From CAWKEY01 sp963848675 (lineage in GTDB: Bacteria; Pseudomonadota; Gammaproteobacteria; Methylococcales; Methylomonadaceae), in assembly GCA_963848675.1 (NCBI GenBank), contig CAWKEY010000036.1:124001-188000 (forward strand): a stretch of 64,000 nt of DNA, written 5' to 3'. The position numbers and the translations under genes were made by a program. This document shows positions 25,382 through 35,200 of the stretch, in pieces (within the stretch, counting starts at the first letter, position 1; every line of letters begins with the position of its first letter). Below the pieces are notes generated by a model, which saw only the letters and a program-made list of their open reading frames with translations, had not been told where the DNA came from and searched no databases.

Positions 25382-25540
25382 ATGGAACATTTTATCGGAC
25401 TGCTGTTAGTGCTGGTTATTAGCTGGGCGATCTATGGCAAACGCAAGTCCAAAGCCCGGGCACAGCAAGACAGCGTAACAAAATCACGGAAACCAGTGAT
25501 TTCAGGGGGCTACGTGATCAAAACGCCGGCCGATCGGTGA
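25382..25540 (+). CDS. Small single-pass membrane protein (52 residues)
   Basis: The frame reads MEHFIGLLLVLVISWAIYGK, then a basic tail RKSKARAQQDSVTKSRKPV and ends KTPADR. One hydrophobic helix (about 4-18) is followed by positive charges, giving an N-out, C-in orientation. A G-rich ribosome site (seven G residues) lies before the ATG. I know no family. Its position after the BON lipoprotein suggests an envelope role, which is speculative. Confidence 0.5.
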   Translation: MEHFIGLLLVLVISWAIYGKRKSKARAQQDSVTKSRKPVISGGYVIKTPADR

Positions 25541-25595
25541 CTGGTTTGTCCGCAAGCCTTAAAAATGCGCGATAAACCGATCCCGGTTAATTCTT

Positions 25596-26636
25596 TTAAT
25601 CATTAATCTGCAACACTTCCACAGTATTCCAGATATTTTCGATAAAATCGGCCGTCATTTCAGGCATGCCGTCCTGTATCCACTGCACCAAGACCTTCGC
25701 GACATTGGGATAGGTAATTTGTATGGCATGCCTGTCGTGCAGCCAGTGCTCAATGACCGTGCCATCCAGCTCATTCATAACATGCCCATAGCCCAACTGC
25801 TGCAATGCCGCGGCGTTTGAGATTTGCTCCATCTGCGCATGCAAGGGTTTGGCCAGAATCTTCTTGCCCAGTTGCAGGGACTCGCTGGCCAGTTCAAAAC
25901 CGGCATTGCTGATAATGCCGTAACAATCGTATAAATCTTTCTGGAAGCCATCCCGCGACAGCGGATTGCAGCGGATGTGCCCAGCGGTTAACGGCACGGT
26001 TTCCGGTGCGTATATATGAAATTCAAAATCCTTGAACGGGGATAACAGCCGGATCACTTCATGCTGATCTTCAAAGGGCAGATAAACGATGATTTTATTT
26101 CGGATGACGGTTTTGGGTGTGGCCGGGGTATCGATAACGGGCGGCAAAATGGGTTGCCCGAAATGGTGCCAATGCAGACCTACGCCAATGTCGGCAGGCG
26201 CAAAATATTTCAGAATCCGGCTGGCGATCGGATCGGCCCCTTCTCTTGGTATCTTGTGGTTGAAAGCATATTGATGGCCGATGCCTAAAACCGCTTTTTT
26301 CTGTTTTTTTGCCGCCCAGGCGGTAACGGGTTCAAAATCACTGATAACCAGATCATAGCTGCTCAAGTCCAGCGCGGAGACATCTTTGATAAAGGTAATC
26401 GGCTTGGCATCCCGGGCAGTTTTGAAATAACTGACGTGGCCTTTCTCGGTATTGAAAGTCAGCCCGGTTCGCAGCTGGTAGCCATTAAAAATATCCATAT
26501 CAAAATACTTGTCCGCGGGACGCCCGGTAAATTGAAAGTTGACGTCAATGCCGGCCGCATAGAGCTCTTTTGCCATGACCCGCGCGCGCGTAATATGCCC
26601 GTTGCCGGTACCCTGTACACCATAGAAAATTTTCAT
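25596..26636 (-). CDS. MJ1255/VC2487-family glycosyltransferase
   Basis: The 346-residue GT-B type protein begins MKIFYGVQGTGNGHITRARV, the glycine-rich N-terminal loop of the MJ1255/VC2487 family, and has SNAGFELASESLQLGKKILA, the donor-nucleotide region. The substrate is not known for the family. The start overlaps the PAP2 gene stop by 4 bases (ATGA), so the two are translationally coupled. With the LpxH-like gene upstream, it may glycosylate a lipid made or trimmed by its neighbours. Length and motifs are normal. Confidence 0.8.
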   Translation of the reverse strand: MKIFYGVQGTGNGHITRARVMAKELYAAGIDVNFQFTGRPADKYFDMDIFNGYQLRTGLTFNTEKGHVSYFKTARDAKPITFIKDVSALDLSSYDLVISDFEPVTAWAAKKQKKAVLGIGHQYAFNHKIPREGADPIASRILKYFAPADIGVGLHWHHFGQPILPPVIDTPATPKTVIRNKIIVYLPFEDQHEVIRLLSPFKDFEFHIYAPETVPLTAGHIRCNPLSRDGFQKDLYDCYGIISNAGFELASESLQLGKKILAKPLHAQMEQISNAAALQQLGYGHVMNELDGTVIEHWLHDRHAIQITYPNVAKVLVQWIQDGMPEMTADFIENIWNTVEVLQIND

Positions 26637-27157
26637 GATAAGACTTGTCCCAAGCTGAATAAAGCCGTGCTGATCCCCAAAAAAGCGCCCATGACCGTGT
26701 CGGTTGGAAAGTGCACGCCCAGTACGACCCTGGAGAAACCGACCATGGCGGCCCAGGCGTAAAGCGGGATCATGAAGGGTGGATAAAAATAGCCGATCAG
26801 CGTCGCCATCATGAAGGCGGCGGAGGTATGACCGGAAGGGAAACTGAATTGATCTGAAGGGGTAATAATGCTGCGAAAGTCTTTTAACGCCGCTTCCGGA
26901 CGATTACGCCGGAGGCTGTTCTTCAGGATAAAATAAACCGGCCTTTCGATTACAAAGCCCAGCACAATAGCCTGCAGCAGTGGACTGTCCATACCCATAA
27001 GCCAGTACAGCAAGCCCGCGACCAATAGATACAGCGGGCCGTCACCGGTTCTGGAGATATGGCGGCTAAACCGGGCAAAAGTGGTGTGCAGCCTGACATT
27101 GAGCAGCCAGGTGAACATGAAAATGTCGTATTTTTGAATGGAATAAAGCAGCTTCAT
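26633..27157 (-). CDS. PAP2-family membrane phosphatase
   Basis: The 174-residue integral membrane protein carries the three PAP2 acid-phosphatase motifs: KNSLRRNRP (K-x6-RP), FPSGHTSAAF (PSGH) and SRVVLGVHFPTD (SR-x5-H-x3-D). About five membrane helices are visible. Such enzymes remove phosphate from lipid pyrophosphates or phosphatidate. It is coupled to the downstream glycosyltransferase, which suggests lipid-linked sugar chemistry. The promoter must lie in 27158-27508, which also holds repeat copy B. Confidence 0.88.
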   Translation of the reverse strand: MKLLYSIQKYDIFMFTWLLNVRLHTTFARFSRHISRTGDGPLYLLVAGLLYWLMGMDSPLLQAIVLGFVIERPVYFILKNSLRRNRPEAALKDFRSIITPSDQFSFPSGHTSAAFMMATLIGYFYPPFMIPLYAWAAMVGFSRVVLGVHFPTDTVMGAFLGISTALFSLGQVLS

Positions 27158-27231
27158 TTTTCTATCCTCTCGAAGGGGCTCTGCACAGGCCGGCCGCGAT
27201 CTGGTGCAGAGGTGAAAATCGTGGATTTTTT

Positions 27232-27371
27232 GTAACTATTCAGCGTCAATTGTCATTCCGAGGAGAGCGAGGAATCTTAAAGCCTGTAGCATGCGCCAGC
27301 ACTTAAGATTTCTCCCGGTGGTCGAAATGACAGTGCTATTAAGCACCTTGCAAAAAACGCTGAATAGTTAC
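27232..27371. repeat. Dispersed ~140-bp repeat, copy B (complete)
   Basis: The copy has perfect 14-bp terminal inverted repeats, GTAACTATTCAGCG (27232-27245) and CGCTGAATAGTTAC (27358-27371), around a palindromic core (TGTCATTCCGAGGAGAGCG ... TCGAAATGACA). It fills much of the 351-base gap between the LpxH-like and PAP2 genes. No coding capacity is seen. Confidence 0.85.
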
Positions 27372-27508
27372 GATTTTTTTGTTTAATAATTGCCTTTTGT
27401 TTCAGGACAAAGATTAAAACCTGACTATGACAAGGAAATGAAGGTTTGTTGAAGATTGTGTGACAGTGCGGCTGCCGATAGTCAGCCGCAAGGATTGCTC
27501 AGCATTTT

Positions 27509-28306
27509 TTAGGCCGCAGGCACATAATCCGGCTGCCGGGCTATGTGCGCATCCAATAACAGTTGGCTGTCTTCCAGCCAGTGGATGATGGATATTTCAC
27601 CGGCGGTGTTTTCGGCCAGGGCGGTACAGCTTTCCACCCAGTCCCCGCAATTACAGTAGGTTTTGCCAAATTCCATTTCAGTAATATCGGCGTGATGGAT
27701 ATGGCCGCAAATGATGCCGTCGACTTTTCTTTTTTTGGCTTCCAGGCTCAATATGTGCTGGTAATTATTCATAAAACTAACGATGTTTTTAACTTTATGT
27801 TTTAAGAATGCCGAGAGCGACCAGTATTGATAGCCCATTTTGCTGCGGATGATATTAAACCAGCGGTTTACCATTAACAGGACTTCATAGGCTTCGCCGC
27901 CGATATAGGCGAGATTTTTATTGTGGCAGACGATGCTGTCAAACTCGTCGCCATGCAAAACCAGAAACCTGCGGCCGTCCTGAGTGGTGTGGATGGCATT
28001 GAGCTGAATATCGATGCCGTTGAAATGGATGCCGGCATGTTTGCGGAACTGCTCGTCATGATTGCCGGGGATGTAAATGACGCGGGTGCCTTTTTTGGCC
28101 TTGTTGATCACCCGCTGCACAATGTCACTGTGCAGTGCCGGCCAGTACAAACCGCTCTTGAATTTCCACAAGTCGATAATATCGCCGACCAGATACAAAT
28201 AATCACAGTCTACATTGTCGAGAAAGTCTCTCAGTTGTTCGGCCTTGCAGCCTTTGGTGCCAAGATGCGTATCGGAAATCCAGATCGCGCGATAGTGCAG
28301 TGTCAT
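27509..28306 (-). CDS. LpxH-like metallophosphoesterase (UDP-2,3-diacylglucosamine diphosphatase family)
   Basis: The 265-residue calcineurin-type phosphoesterase shows IWISDTHLGTKGCKAEQLRD, YLVGDIIDLW, VIYIPGNHDEQF, FLVLHGDEFDS and IICGHIHHADI, which supply the two-metal site. It resembles LpxH, which cleaves UDP-diacylglucosamine to lipid X in lipid A synthesis, but this longer form is often a paralogue, so the substrate is uncertain. I take the ATG at 28306 because GAGGG lies 7 bases before it; a TTG at 28321 is less likely. It probably begins a transcription unit with the PAP2 and glycosyltransferase genes. Confidence 0.8.
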   Translation of the reverse strand: MTLHYRAIWISDTHLGTKGCKAEQLRDFLDNVDCDYLYLVGDIIDLWKFKSGLYWPALHSDIVQRVINKAKKGTRVIYIPGNHDEQFRKHAGIHFNGIDIQLNAIHTTQDGRRFLVLHGDEFDSIVCHNKNLAYIGGEAYEVLLMVNRWFNIIRSKMGYQYWSLSAFLKHKVKNIVSFMNNYQHILSLEAKKRKVDGIICGHIHHADITEMEFGKTYCNCGDWVESCTALAENTAGEISIIHWLEDSQLLLDAHIARQPDYVPAA

Positions 28307-28395
28307 TTTAGCCCTCTTCAAAGCGTTTTGATGAGGCTAAAATACCGTTGGATTGTTACAGGCAGTTAACTGTTTGATGAAGTTTTTATGAAATC

Positions 28396-29166
28396 TTAAG
28401 GTTTTCTGATTTGAAAAGTCTGATTGTTGTAACGGACAACCAGACTGTCAGGCCGTATTTCTTTTAGCTCCAAAGCATCTTTGATCTGTTGGCCGCTTTT
28501 ATATTTCACCATGTCGATGATCACAAAACGATCGGCTGGATCTTTGGCGTAGACAAAGACGTTAATTTTTAATTCGGGAACGTTCCGTCGAAATTCGGCC
28601 GGTAATTCGTACAGAAACGGAATGCCGGTTTGCACCGGCACTTCTACCGGGTTATAGCTGGCAATCTCAATGGGCTCTTCTTCGGGCGGCTCGGCTTCAG
28701 ACATTACCGGCTCATTAGAGGGGATGGCCGGGGCGGCAGGAGCAACAGCCGGTTTTTTGCCCGGCGCTTGCGTGGCTGGCGGCTTCGGCGCGGGCGTTTT
28801 TTTGGGGGCAACGATGTCGGCTATCGAGGGCGGTTTTGCCGGTTTTGCCAATGCGGGCGGCGGTGTGTCCGGGCGCACCGGTGCAGTATCAATGGGGCTT
28901 GCTTTGGCAGTCGCCTGCACAGGAAGCGCCTGTTCAGGGGATTTTACAATCGTGGAATCGGGCTTTACCACAGACGGCGTTTTCTGGTTAAAGCCAATGA
29001 AATAAGCCACAATGAGCAGATTGCTGATGATCAGCGCGGCAATTAGCTTGCCTGACCGGCGCGGGTGTTGCGGCTGGTGGATGAGGATGCGGCTGGCTGC
29101 CGTGTCGGGCTCGACGGCCTGGCGCTCTTGTTCTGATTTGCGTAGCGCATTGAGGATATAGGACAT
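28396..29166 (-). CDS. gspB: GspB-like type II secretion assembly protein
   Basis: The 256-residue protein begins MSYILNALRKSEQERQ, the GspB/ExeB signature. It then has one membrane helix (LIAALIISNLLIVAYFIGFN, about 41-60), a long Pro/Ala-rich periplasmic linker, and a C-terminal GspB domain (LPAEFRRNVPELKINVFVYA, then RFVIIDMVKYKSGQQIKDAL). GspB works with GspA to place the secretin in the cell wall. It starts one base after gspA stops, so the two form an operon. No other gsp genes are in the window. Confidence 0.88.
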   Translation of the reverse strand: MSYILNALRKSEQERQAVEPDTAASRILIHQPQHPRRSGKLIAALIISNLLIVAYFIGFNQKTPSVVKPDSTIVKSPEQALPVQATAKASPIDTAPVRPDTPPPALAKPAKPPSIADIVAPKKTPAPKPPATQAPGKKPAVAPAAPAIPSNEPVMSEAEPPEEEPIEIASYNPVEVPVQTGIPFLYELPAEFRRNVPELKINVFVYAKDPADRFVIIDMVKYKSGQQIKDALELKEIRPDSLVVRYNNQTFQIRKP

Positions 29167-29167
29167 A

Positions 29168-30784
29168 TTAGTCAGTGCTTGCTAAGTGAGGTGAATCGCC
29201 GGTGCCGGTCGCGTTATCGAGATGAATGATGGTACGAGGGCCCACTATGCCGTCTGCCGTTAATTGATGTTGACGCTGAAAAGCAATGACGCGCGCTTTT
29301 AGCGCATCATCAAAAAACAGTGGCTGTTTGGTGGGTTCATGGCTTCCGTCTATCGCATCCATTTGTTGGCGCAGCCACGGCACATTATCGGATATTTGCC
29401 GCGGGGTGATCCTTGTCAGGGCCGGGCGCGGCGGTTGCCAAAGCATCAGGTAATAACCGTTCCATAAACTCAGCACATCGGCCAAGGGCAAGGCGATGTC
29501 TTCAGCGAAGCGCAGCATCGGCTGGCCGTGGCGGATTCCGGTCAGCACGGCATAGCGTTTTTCTTCGGCCGATATTGAGAATTCCAGTATGGCCGGACGA
29601 TCCAGTGTCAGTACCTGTTGCCAATTTGCCCTATCAAACAGGCACTGCAAGCCCACTGCCCCGGCATACTGACAGTCGGCCTGCTTATTGGCCGGAATGG
29701 CTTTGCCCCATATTGTAAGCGTGTTGCTGATGGCATTAGTTAACGTGAGCCCAGGGTCGCTGATTAATTCGGCAAATGCCTTTACTGCCGCTTGCGGTGC
29801 AATTTCGGCAGTTTTCTGAACGATGGGCAGGGGTTGTTCGGGGGGCTGAGGGAGCTGGCCCGAAACAATTATTTTGCTGCTGTGTAATACCGGCGAGGGC
29901 TGGTTAAAAACATAAAATCCCGCAACCATGGCCAATACTATTAATAGCGGTATTAAGGCTGCGGTTTGCCTGCGTCCATGCGACAAAGTTTCTTGCGCCG
30001 CCTGGTTAATAATTTTTGCCGTGATAACGCGGGCTTCACTCGCGTAAGCACCCAGCAGGGCGCGATCGCAGAGTATATTGATAATTCTTGGAATGCCTTT
30101 GGAAAATTTATAGACCCTGCGGACAGCGCTGTCTTTAAAAAGATAGGGGTTGCCGTTGCAGACTCTCAAACGATGATGAATGTATTCTCGGGTTTCGTCT
30201 GGGGACAGCGGCAGCAGATGATAGCGCGCGGTAATGCGTTGATTCAGCTGGCGCAAATCCGGCCGGTTAAGCAGCTCCTTAAGCTCGGGCTGGCCGACCA
30301 GAATAATTTGCAGCAATTTTGTGGTGCTGGTTTCCAGATTGGTCAGCAGACGGATTTGCTCCAATACTTCCAGACTCAGATTCTGAGACTCATCAATCAG
30401 CAGTACCGTGCGCCTGCCCCTGGCGTGTGCGGCGAGCAGGTAATGATTTAAGGCATCCACCAGGGTTTTTAACGAATGCAGCCGTTGATCATAGCTAATG
30501 CCCAGCTCATCACAGATGGCTGCCAATAATTCGACGGCATTGAGCTTGGGATTAAGTATCAGCGCGATGTCTACATTAGCCGGCAATTGCTGTAACAGAC
30601 AGTGGCAGAGCGTGGTCTTGCCGGTGCCGACTTCCCCGGTCAAGGCTACGAAACCGCCGCCAAAGTTGATGCCGTAAAGCAGGTGCGCCAAGCCTTCCTG
30701 GTGTCGCGCACTCATATAGATAAAATGCGGATCAGGCGCTATCGAAAAGGGCGGCGCATTAAAATGAAAGTATCGGTTATACAA
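29168..30784 (-). CDS. gspA: GspA/ExeA-type ATPase with peptidoglycan-binding domain
   Basis: The 538-residue protein opens MYNRYFHFNAPPFSIAPDPH. It has an AAA ATPase with Walker A GEVGTGKT (50-57) and Walker B TVLLIDESQNL (about 126-136), a membrane helix (LIPLLIVLAMVAGFYVF, about 277-293), a C39-peptidase-like domain and a C-terminal peptidoglycan-binding domain (FQRQHQLTADGIVGPRTII). With GspB it remodels or binds the wall so that the type II secretin can assemble. It precedes gspB and is divergent from the DUF3014 gene across 71 bases. Confidence 0.9.
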   Translation of the reverse strand: MYNRYFHFNAPPFSIAPDPHFIYMSARHQEGLAHLLYGINFGGGFVALTGEVGTGKTTLCHCLLQQLPANVDIALILNPKLNAVELLAAICDELGISYDQRLHSLKTLVDALNHYLLAAHARGRRTVLLIDESQNLSLEVLEQIRLLTNLETSTTKLLQIILVGQPELKELLNRPDLRQLNQRITARYHLLPLSPDETREYIHHRLRVCNGNPYLFKDSAVRRVYKFSKGIPRIINILCDRALLGAYASEARVITAKIINQAAQETLSHGRRQTAALIPLLIVLAMVAGFYVFNQPSPVLHSSKIIVSGQLPQPPEQPLPIVQKTAEIAPQAAVKAFAELISDPGLTLTNAISNTLTIWGKAIPANKQADCQYAGAVGLQCLFDRANWQQVLTLDRPAILEFSISAEEKRYAVLTGIRHGQPMLRFAEDIALPLADVLSLWNGYYLMLWQPPRPALTRITPRQISDNVPWLRQQMDAIDGSHEPTKQPLFFDDALKARVIAFQRQHQLTADGIVGPRTIIHLDNATGTGDSPHLASTD

Positions 30785-30855
30785 AGGTGTTAAATTTCAA
30801 ACAAAGCAAATAGAATCTGAACATTCTAACCTACAACTGCAAAAAGGGCTTAAAC

Positions 30856-31740
30856 ATGGGGCGGTATGATGACACTAAAGACAAAAAACATACCGGGGTA
30901 CTTATCTTTACGCTAGTTATTTTGGTCGTTGCCGCTGCCGGCGGGTTTTATTTTTTTTATTTTGATACACAGCAAACTGTCAGTAGCGAGCTAGTAAAAT
31001 CGAAAATCCAGGCGCTTTTGCTCCCGCTGGTTGACAAAGAGTCCGTTCAAGAAGAGCCCTTGCCAACGCCTGAACCGGAGGCGGAAGATACTGGTGCAGC
31101 GATTGAGGCGATTGAACAGCCGTTACCGGAAGAGCCGTTGGTGCTGCCGGACCTTCTGGATAGTGATGATCTGTTCCGGGAATCACTGATTGAGGTTTCG
31201 CCAAAGCTTGCCGAATGGCTGCGCACTGACCAATTGGTCAGGAAATATGTGGTTATTGCCAATGACTTTTCTCAGGGATTGACTATTGGAAAGCATATGC
31301 ACTTTCTTAAACCGGAGCCGCACTTTGCCGTGATTCAGGAAGATGATAATAGCCAGGAGTTCATTATTGCCGCCAAGAACTATCAACGTTTTGATGCATT
31401 GGCATCGGCGATAGACGCACTGGATGTGCAGGCTGCGTTGGACGTGTACAAAAAATTCCGGCCGCTATTTCAGCAGGTTTTTGACGAGTTTGGATACTCT
31501 GAAGAATACAGTCTGGACGATATCTTCACAAAGGCAGCCGCGGAAATCCTTACTGCACCCGTTATCGAAGGCGAAATTGCCCTGGTAAGACCGGGGGTAC
31601 TTTATAAATTTGCCGACGGGAAGCTGGAGGGGTTAAATCGCGTACACAAACAGATGCTGCGCATGGGGCCGGAAAACACCCGCGTCATTCAAAATAAAAT
31701 ACGCTTGCTGGTTCAAGGTCTGATGAATGAGAAGGATTGA
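30856..31740 (+). CDS. DUF3014-family membrane-anchored protein
   Basis: The 294-residue protein has a short cytoplasmic N-terminus, one membrane helix (VLIFTLVILVVAAAGGFYFF, about 15-34), a Glu/Pro-rich linker and a periplasmic domain with SPKLAEWLRTDQLVRKYVVI, KNYQRFDALASAIDALDVQA and the C-terminal MLRMGPENTRVIQNKIRLL. This matches DUF3014 as I know it; the function is unknown. It is divergent from gspAB, with which it may share a control region, so a link to envelope or secretion is possible but unproven. Confidence 0.8.
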   Translation: MGRYDDTKDKKHTGVLIFTLVILVVAAAGGFYFFYFDTQQTVSSELVKSKIQALLLPLVDKESVQEEPLPTPEPEAEDTGAAIEAIEQPLPEEPLVLPDLLDSDDLFRESLIEVSPKLAEWLRTDQLVRKYVVIANDFSQGLTIGKHMHFLKPEPHFAVIQEDDNSQEFIIAAKNYQRFDALASAIDALDVQAALDVYKKFRPLFQQVFDEFGYSEEYSLDDIFTKAAAEILTAPVIEGEIALVRPGVLYKFADGKLEGLNRVHKQMLRMGPENTRVIQNKIRLLVQGLMNEKD

Positions 31741-31771
31741 TTGACAGGCGATAGTTTCGTTGCGTTATAGT
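31741..31771 (+). promoter_or_regulatory. Candidate sigma-70 promoter for the small membrane-protein gene and recC
   Basis: TTGACA at 31741-31746, a perfect -35, is followed 19 bases later by TATAGT, a fair -10. The spacing is two bases longer than ideal. It lies 134-164 bases upstream of the gene at 31905, which is followed directly by recC. Confidence 0.35.
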
Positions 31772-31904
31772 GACCGTGTTGGGGCGTTGACCTTATCGTG
31801 TTTCCTTGCGGGCAAGCGGGCCTATAAAAATAAAGCCCTTCTGCAAATTCCTGTCGGCCCACCCTATTGCAATGTAACAACTTTACTAAAAAGGCAGGTG
31901 TGCT

Positions 31905-32270
31905 ATGAATGAACCATCAACTCCCCAAAAAGACGACCCTGAAAAGCTGCGTCCCCTGAAGAAACTGGCCGCGATAGTGTATTTGTGTCAGGTGCTGGCT
32001 TTTGCGTTTGCCGGATTACCCTTGCTGATAGGGGTGGTCATCAACTTCATTAAGCGCAATGACGTGCAGGGTACCTGGCTGGAATCCCATTTCAACTGGC
32101 AAATCAAAACGGTGTGGATAACCCTGGCAGGTTTAGCCTTGGCGGGTCTGACTTTTGAAACCGGCATCGGCTTGTTTATTCTGATTCCCACGGTCCTGCT
32201 GCTGATCTACAGAATTGTCATTGGCTGGAATGCATTGAATTCTGACAGGCCGGTCAAGGATTCCAATTAA
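31905..32270 (+). CDS. Small membrane protein, DUF4870-like
   Basis: The 121-residue protein has three hydrophobic segments: AIVYLCQVLAFAFAGLPLLI, TVWITLAGLALAGLTFE and IGLFILIPTVLLLIYRIVIG. The order of helices and the HFNWQIKTVW motif between the first two recall DUF4870 proteins, whose function is unknown. GGCAGG precedes the ATG. Its stop lies 4 bases before recC, so the two are probably co-transcribed, although a role with RecBCD is not implied. Confidence 0.7.
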   Translation: MNEPSTPQKDDPEKLRPLKKLAAIVYLCQVLAFAFAGLPLLIGVVINFIKRNDVQGTWLESHFNWQIKTVWITLAGLALAGLTFETGIGLFILIPTVLLLIYRIVIGWNALNSDRPVKDSN

Positions 32271-32274
32271 TTTG

Positions 32275-35200
32275 ATGTTCATCCTGCATAGCTCCAATAA
32301 AACCGAAAATTTACTGGCCCACCTGGCTGCGGTCATCAAAAACGCACCGCTGGCATCGCCTTTTGAAAAGGAAGTTTTTCTGATTCAAAGCCAGGGCATG
32401 GAGCGCTGGTTATCGCAGCAGTTGGCCAGTGAATTTAAAGTCTGGGGCAATTACGAGTTTTTATTTCCCGGCAAGTTTTTCAGCTCCCTGGCGCAAAAAA
32501 TCGACAGCCGCTTAAGCGATGCGGCGTTTGACCGGCATCTGATGCTTTGGCGGCTGGAAGCGTTGCTCAGGCGGCTGGAGGGCGATGAGTTTTTGCCGTT
32601 AAAGCATTATCTGGGCGGCGAAAACATCGCTTTGAAACGCTATCAGCTGGCCCAGCAGTTATCGCAGATTTTTGACCAGTACCAGATGATGCGGCCCGAT
32701 ATGCTGGCGGAATGGCAGCAGGGCCGTTTGCTTTATCACACCGATACCGACGACTGCATGGATGCAGGAGGTAGAGCACCAACAGTAGGCGCTTTAGGCG
32801 ACGCAGGAGCAGTTGCCGAGCGCTGGCAAAAAGCGCTCTGGCAGCAGGTGACCGTCCAGACCGGGCATCAACATCGGGGGTCTTTATGGCTGGATGTGAT
32901 CGACAAGTTAAACGCTGGCCATGCCGATTTATCCTCCCAATTACCGGAACGCATTTCGGTTTTTGGCATCAATACCCTGCCGCCGTTATTTTTGAGCTAC
33001 CTGCAAGGCTTGTCCAAACATTGTCAGCTGCATTTTTATTTGCTGAATCCGGCGCAGGTGTTTTGGGCCGATCTGGAAAGTAAACGCCAGCGCGCTCAGC
33101 TGGAAAGTTTTGACGGTCATCCTCTGCTATCAACACTCGGCCAGCAGGGGCGTGAATTTCAGGAGATGCTGCTGGAACAGGCGCAGTTTGAAGTGGAGCT
33201 GGACAGCTTTGAGCCGGGCGAGGCCTTGAACAATCTTCAACAGCTACAAAATGACATTTTGAATAACCGGCTGGAAGGCCAGGCGCTGCAAAAGGATGAT
33301 TCCATCAGCGTCCACGCCTGCCATAGCCGCATGCGCGAGGTGGAGGTTCTAAAAAATCAGCTATTACAGGCGCTGGACCAGGACGCCACGCTTGAGCTGC
33401 GCGATATCGTAGTAATGGCGCCCGATATTCAGCTGTATGAGCCGTTTATTTCGGCCGTTTTTGACGATATTCAGCACGCCATTGCCGACCGCAGCTTGCG
33501 CCTGAGCAATAGCGCGCTGGACGCGTTTATTCGCTTTTTAGACTTAAGCCAAAGCCGCTTCGGCTGGCAAAGTGTACTCGATTTACTGGAACAGCCGGTG
33601 GTGTATCCGGGCTTTGGCCTGTCGGAAGCGGATCTGGACCTGATCAAACACTGGCTGCAGGCTACGCATGTGCGCTGGGGCCAGTCGGCACACCACAAAC
33701 AGGAACTCGGCCTGCCCGGACTGAGTGAAAATACCTGGCAAGCCACGCTGGATCGATTGCTGATGGGCTATGCGGTGGGCAGCGATGATGACTTTATTGA
33801 TGAGGTATTGCCCTATGCCGATATAGAGGGTTCGTCCGCGCTGGCGCTGGGCGGACTGTGCGATTTTATGCAGTTGCTGTTTAAAGCCGGTACTGAATTA
33901 AAACAGGCGAAAACGCTGAAGGCCTGGAGCTCGCAGCTTTACTATTATGCCGATCAGTTATTGCCGGCGGCCGACTCGTTAGAACGTCAGCAGCTTAACG
34001 AGCTGTTGGCGGAACTGTCCGCTGATTTGAGCGCTGTCCACAATGATGACGTTGAACTGCAAGTGATTATCAGCTGGCTGCAAGGCATGGTAGCGGAGCG
34101 CAAATCGGCCAATGGTTTTTTACGCGGACAGCTGACCTTTTGTTCCATGCTGCCGATGCGCTCCATTCCTTTCAAGGTGATTGCGCTGCTGGGTATGAAT
34201 GATGGCGAATTTCCAAAGATAGACCGCAATCCGGCCTTTGACTTGCTCGCGCAAAACTTCCGCAAAGGCGACCGCTCACGCCGCGCGGATGACCGCTATC
34301 AGTTTCTGGAAATTCTGTTGTCCGCCAGACAACAGCTGATTATCACCTATATCGGCCAGTCGATCAGCCAGAACGATACTATTCCGCCGTCTGTGGTGAT
34401 CAGCGAATTGCTGGACGTATTGCAGGAAAGCTACGAGCTTTCATATCTGGTCATCAAGCAGCCTTTGCAGTCATTCAGTCCGCGCTATTTTAACGGCACA
34501 GCGGATTTGTTCAGTTATTCTGCAACCGATCTGGAAACCGCCAAGGCATTATCCGGCAGGGGCGAGCTGGCCGCCGTTGCTGATTCTTGGTGGCAAGGAA
34601 CTTTAGACACAGAAGCCGAAGAGGTCATCGAGCTAGGCGATCTGTTTACTTTTTTCCAGCATCCGCAGCGTTACTTTATGCGCCGGCAGCTGGATCTGCG
34701 TTTCAACGGCATCGCCGCAGACGCCGAAGAGCGCGAGCCGTTTGTCGTTGACGGGTTTGAAGCTTATGCCATCCATCATGAATGGATAGGCGAAATTTTA
34801 AACGGTTCCGAAATATCAGTCAAAAAACTGCAAGCGCAAGGTCGCTGGTTATCCGGCGTGCCGGGCGAGCTGGAGTTTGAGCGGCAACAGCCAGCGATTA
34901 ATGAATTTGCCCGGCGAATTATAGATAAAAATCTGGGCGAGCCTTTGGATGAGCTGCCCGTTGATATAAGCGTTCAAGACCACATGGGAACAGCCTGTCG
35001 CCTGGTTGGCAAGCTGAGCCATCGCTACCAGAACGGCAGCCTGTTTTATCGCTACGCCGATTTGAAAGGCAAGGATTTTATGGGGGCATGGCTGCATCAT
35101 TTACTGATTAATCAGCTCGAAAAACAACCGACCCACCTGCTGAGCACGGATGATGAACTGGTTTTTCAACCGGATGATTGCCTGCCTCATTATCTGCCGG

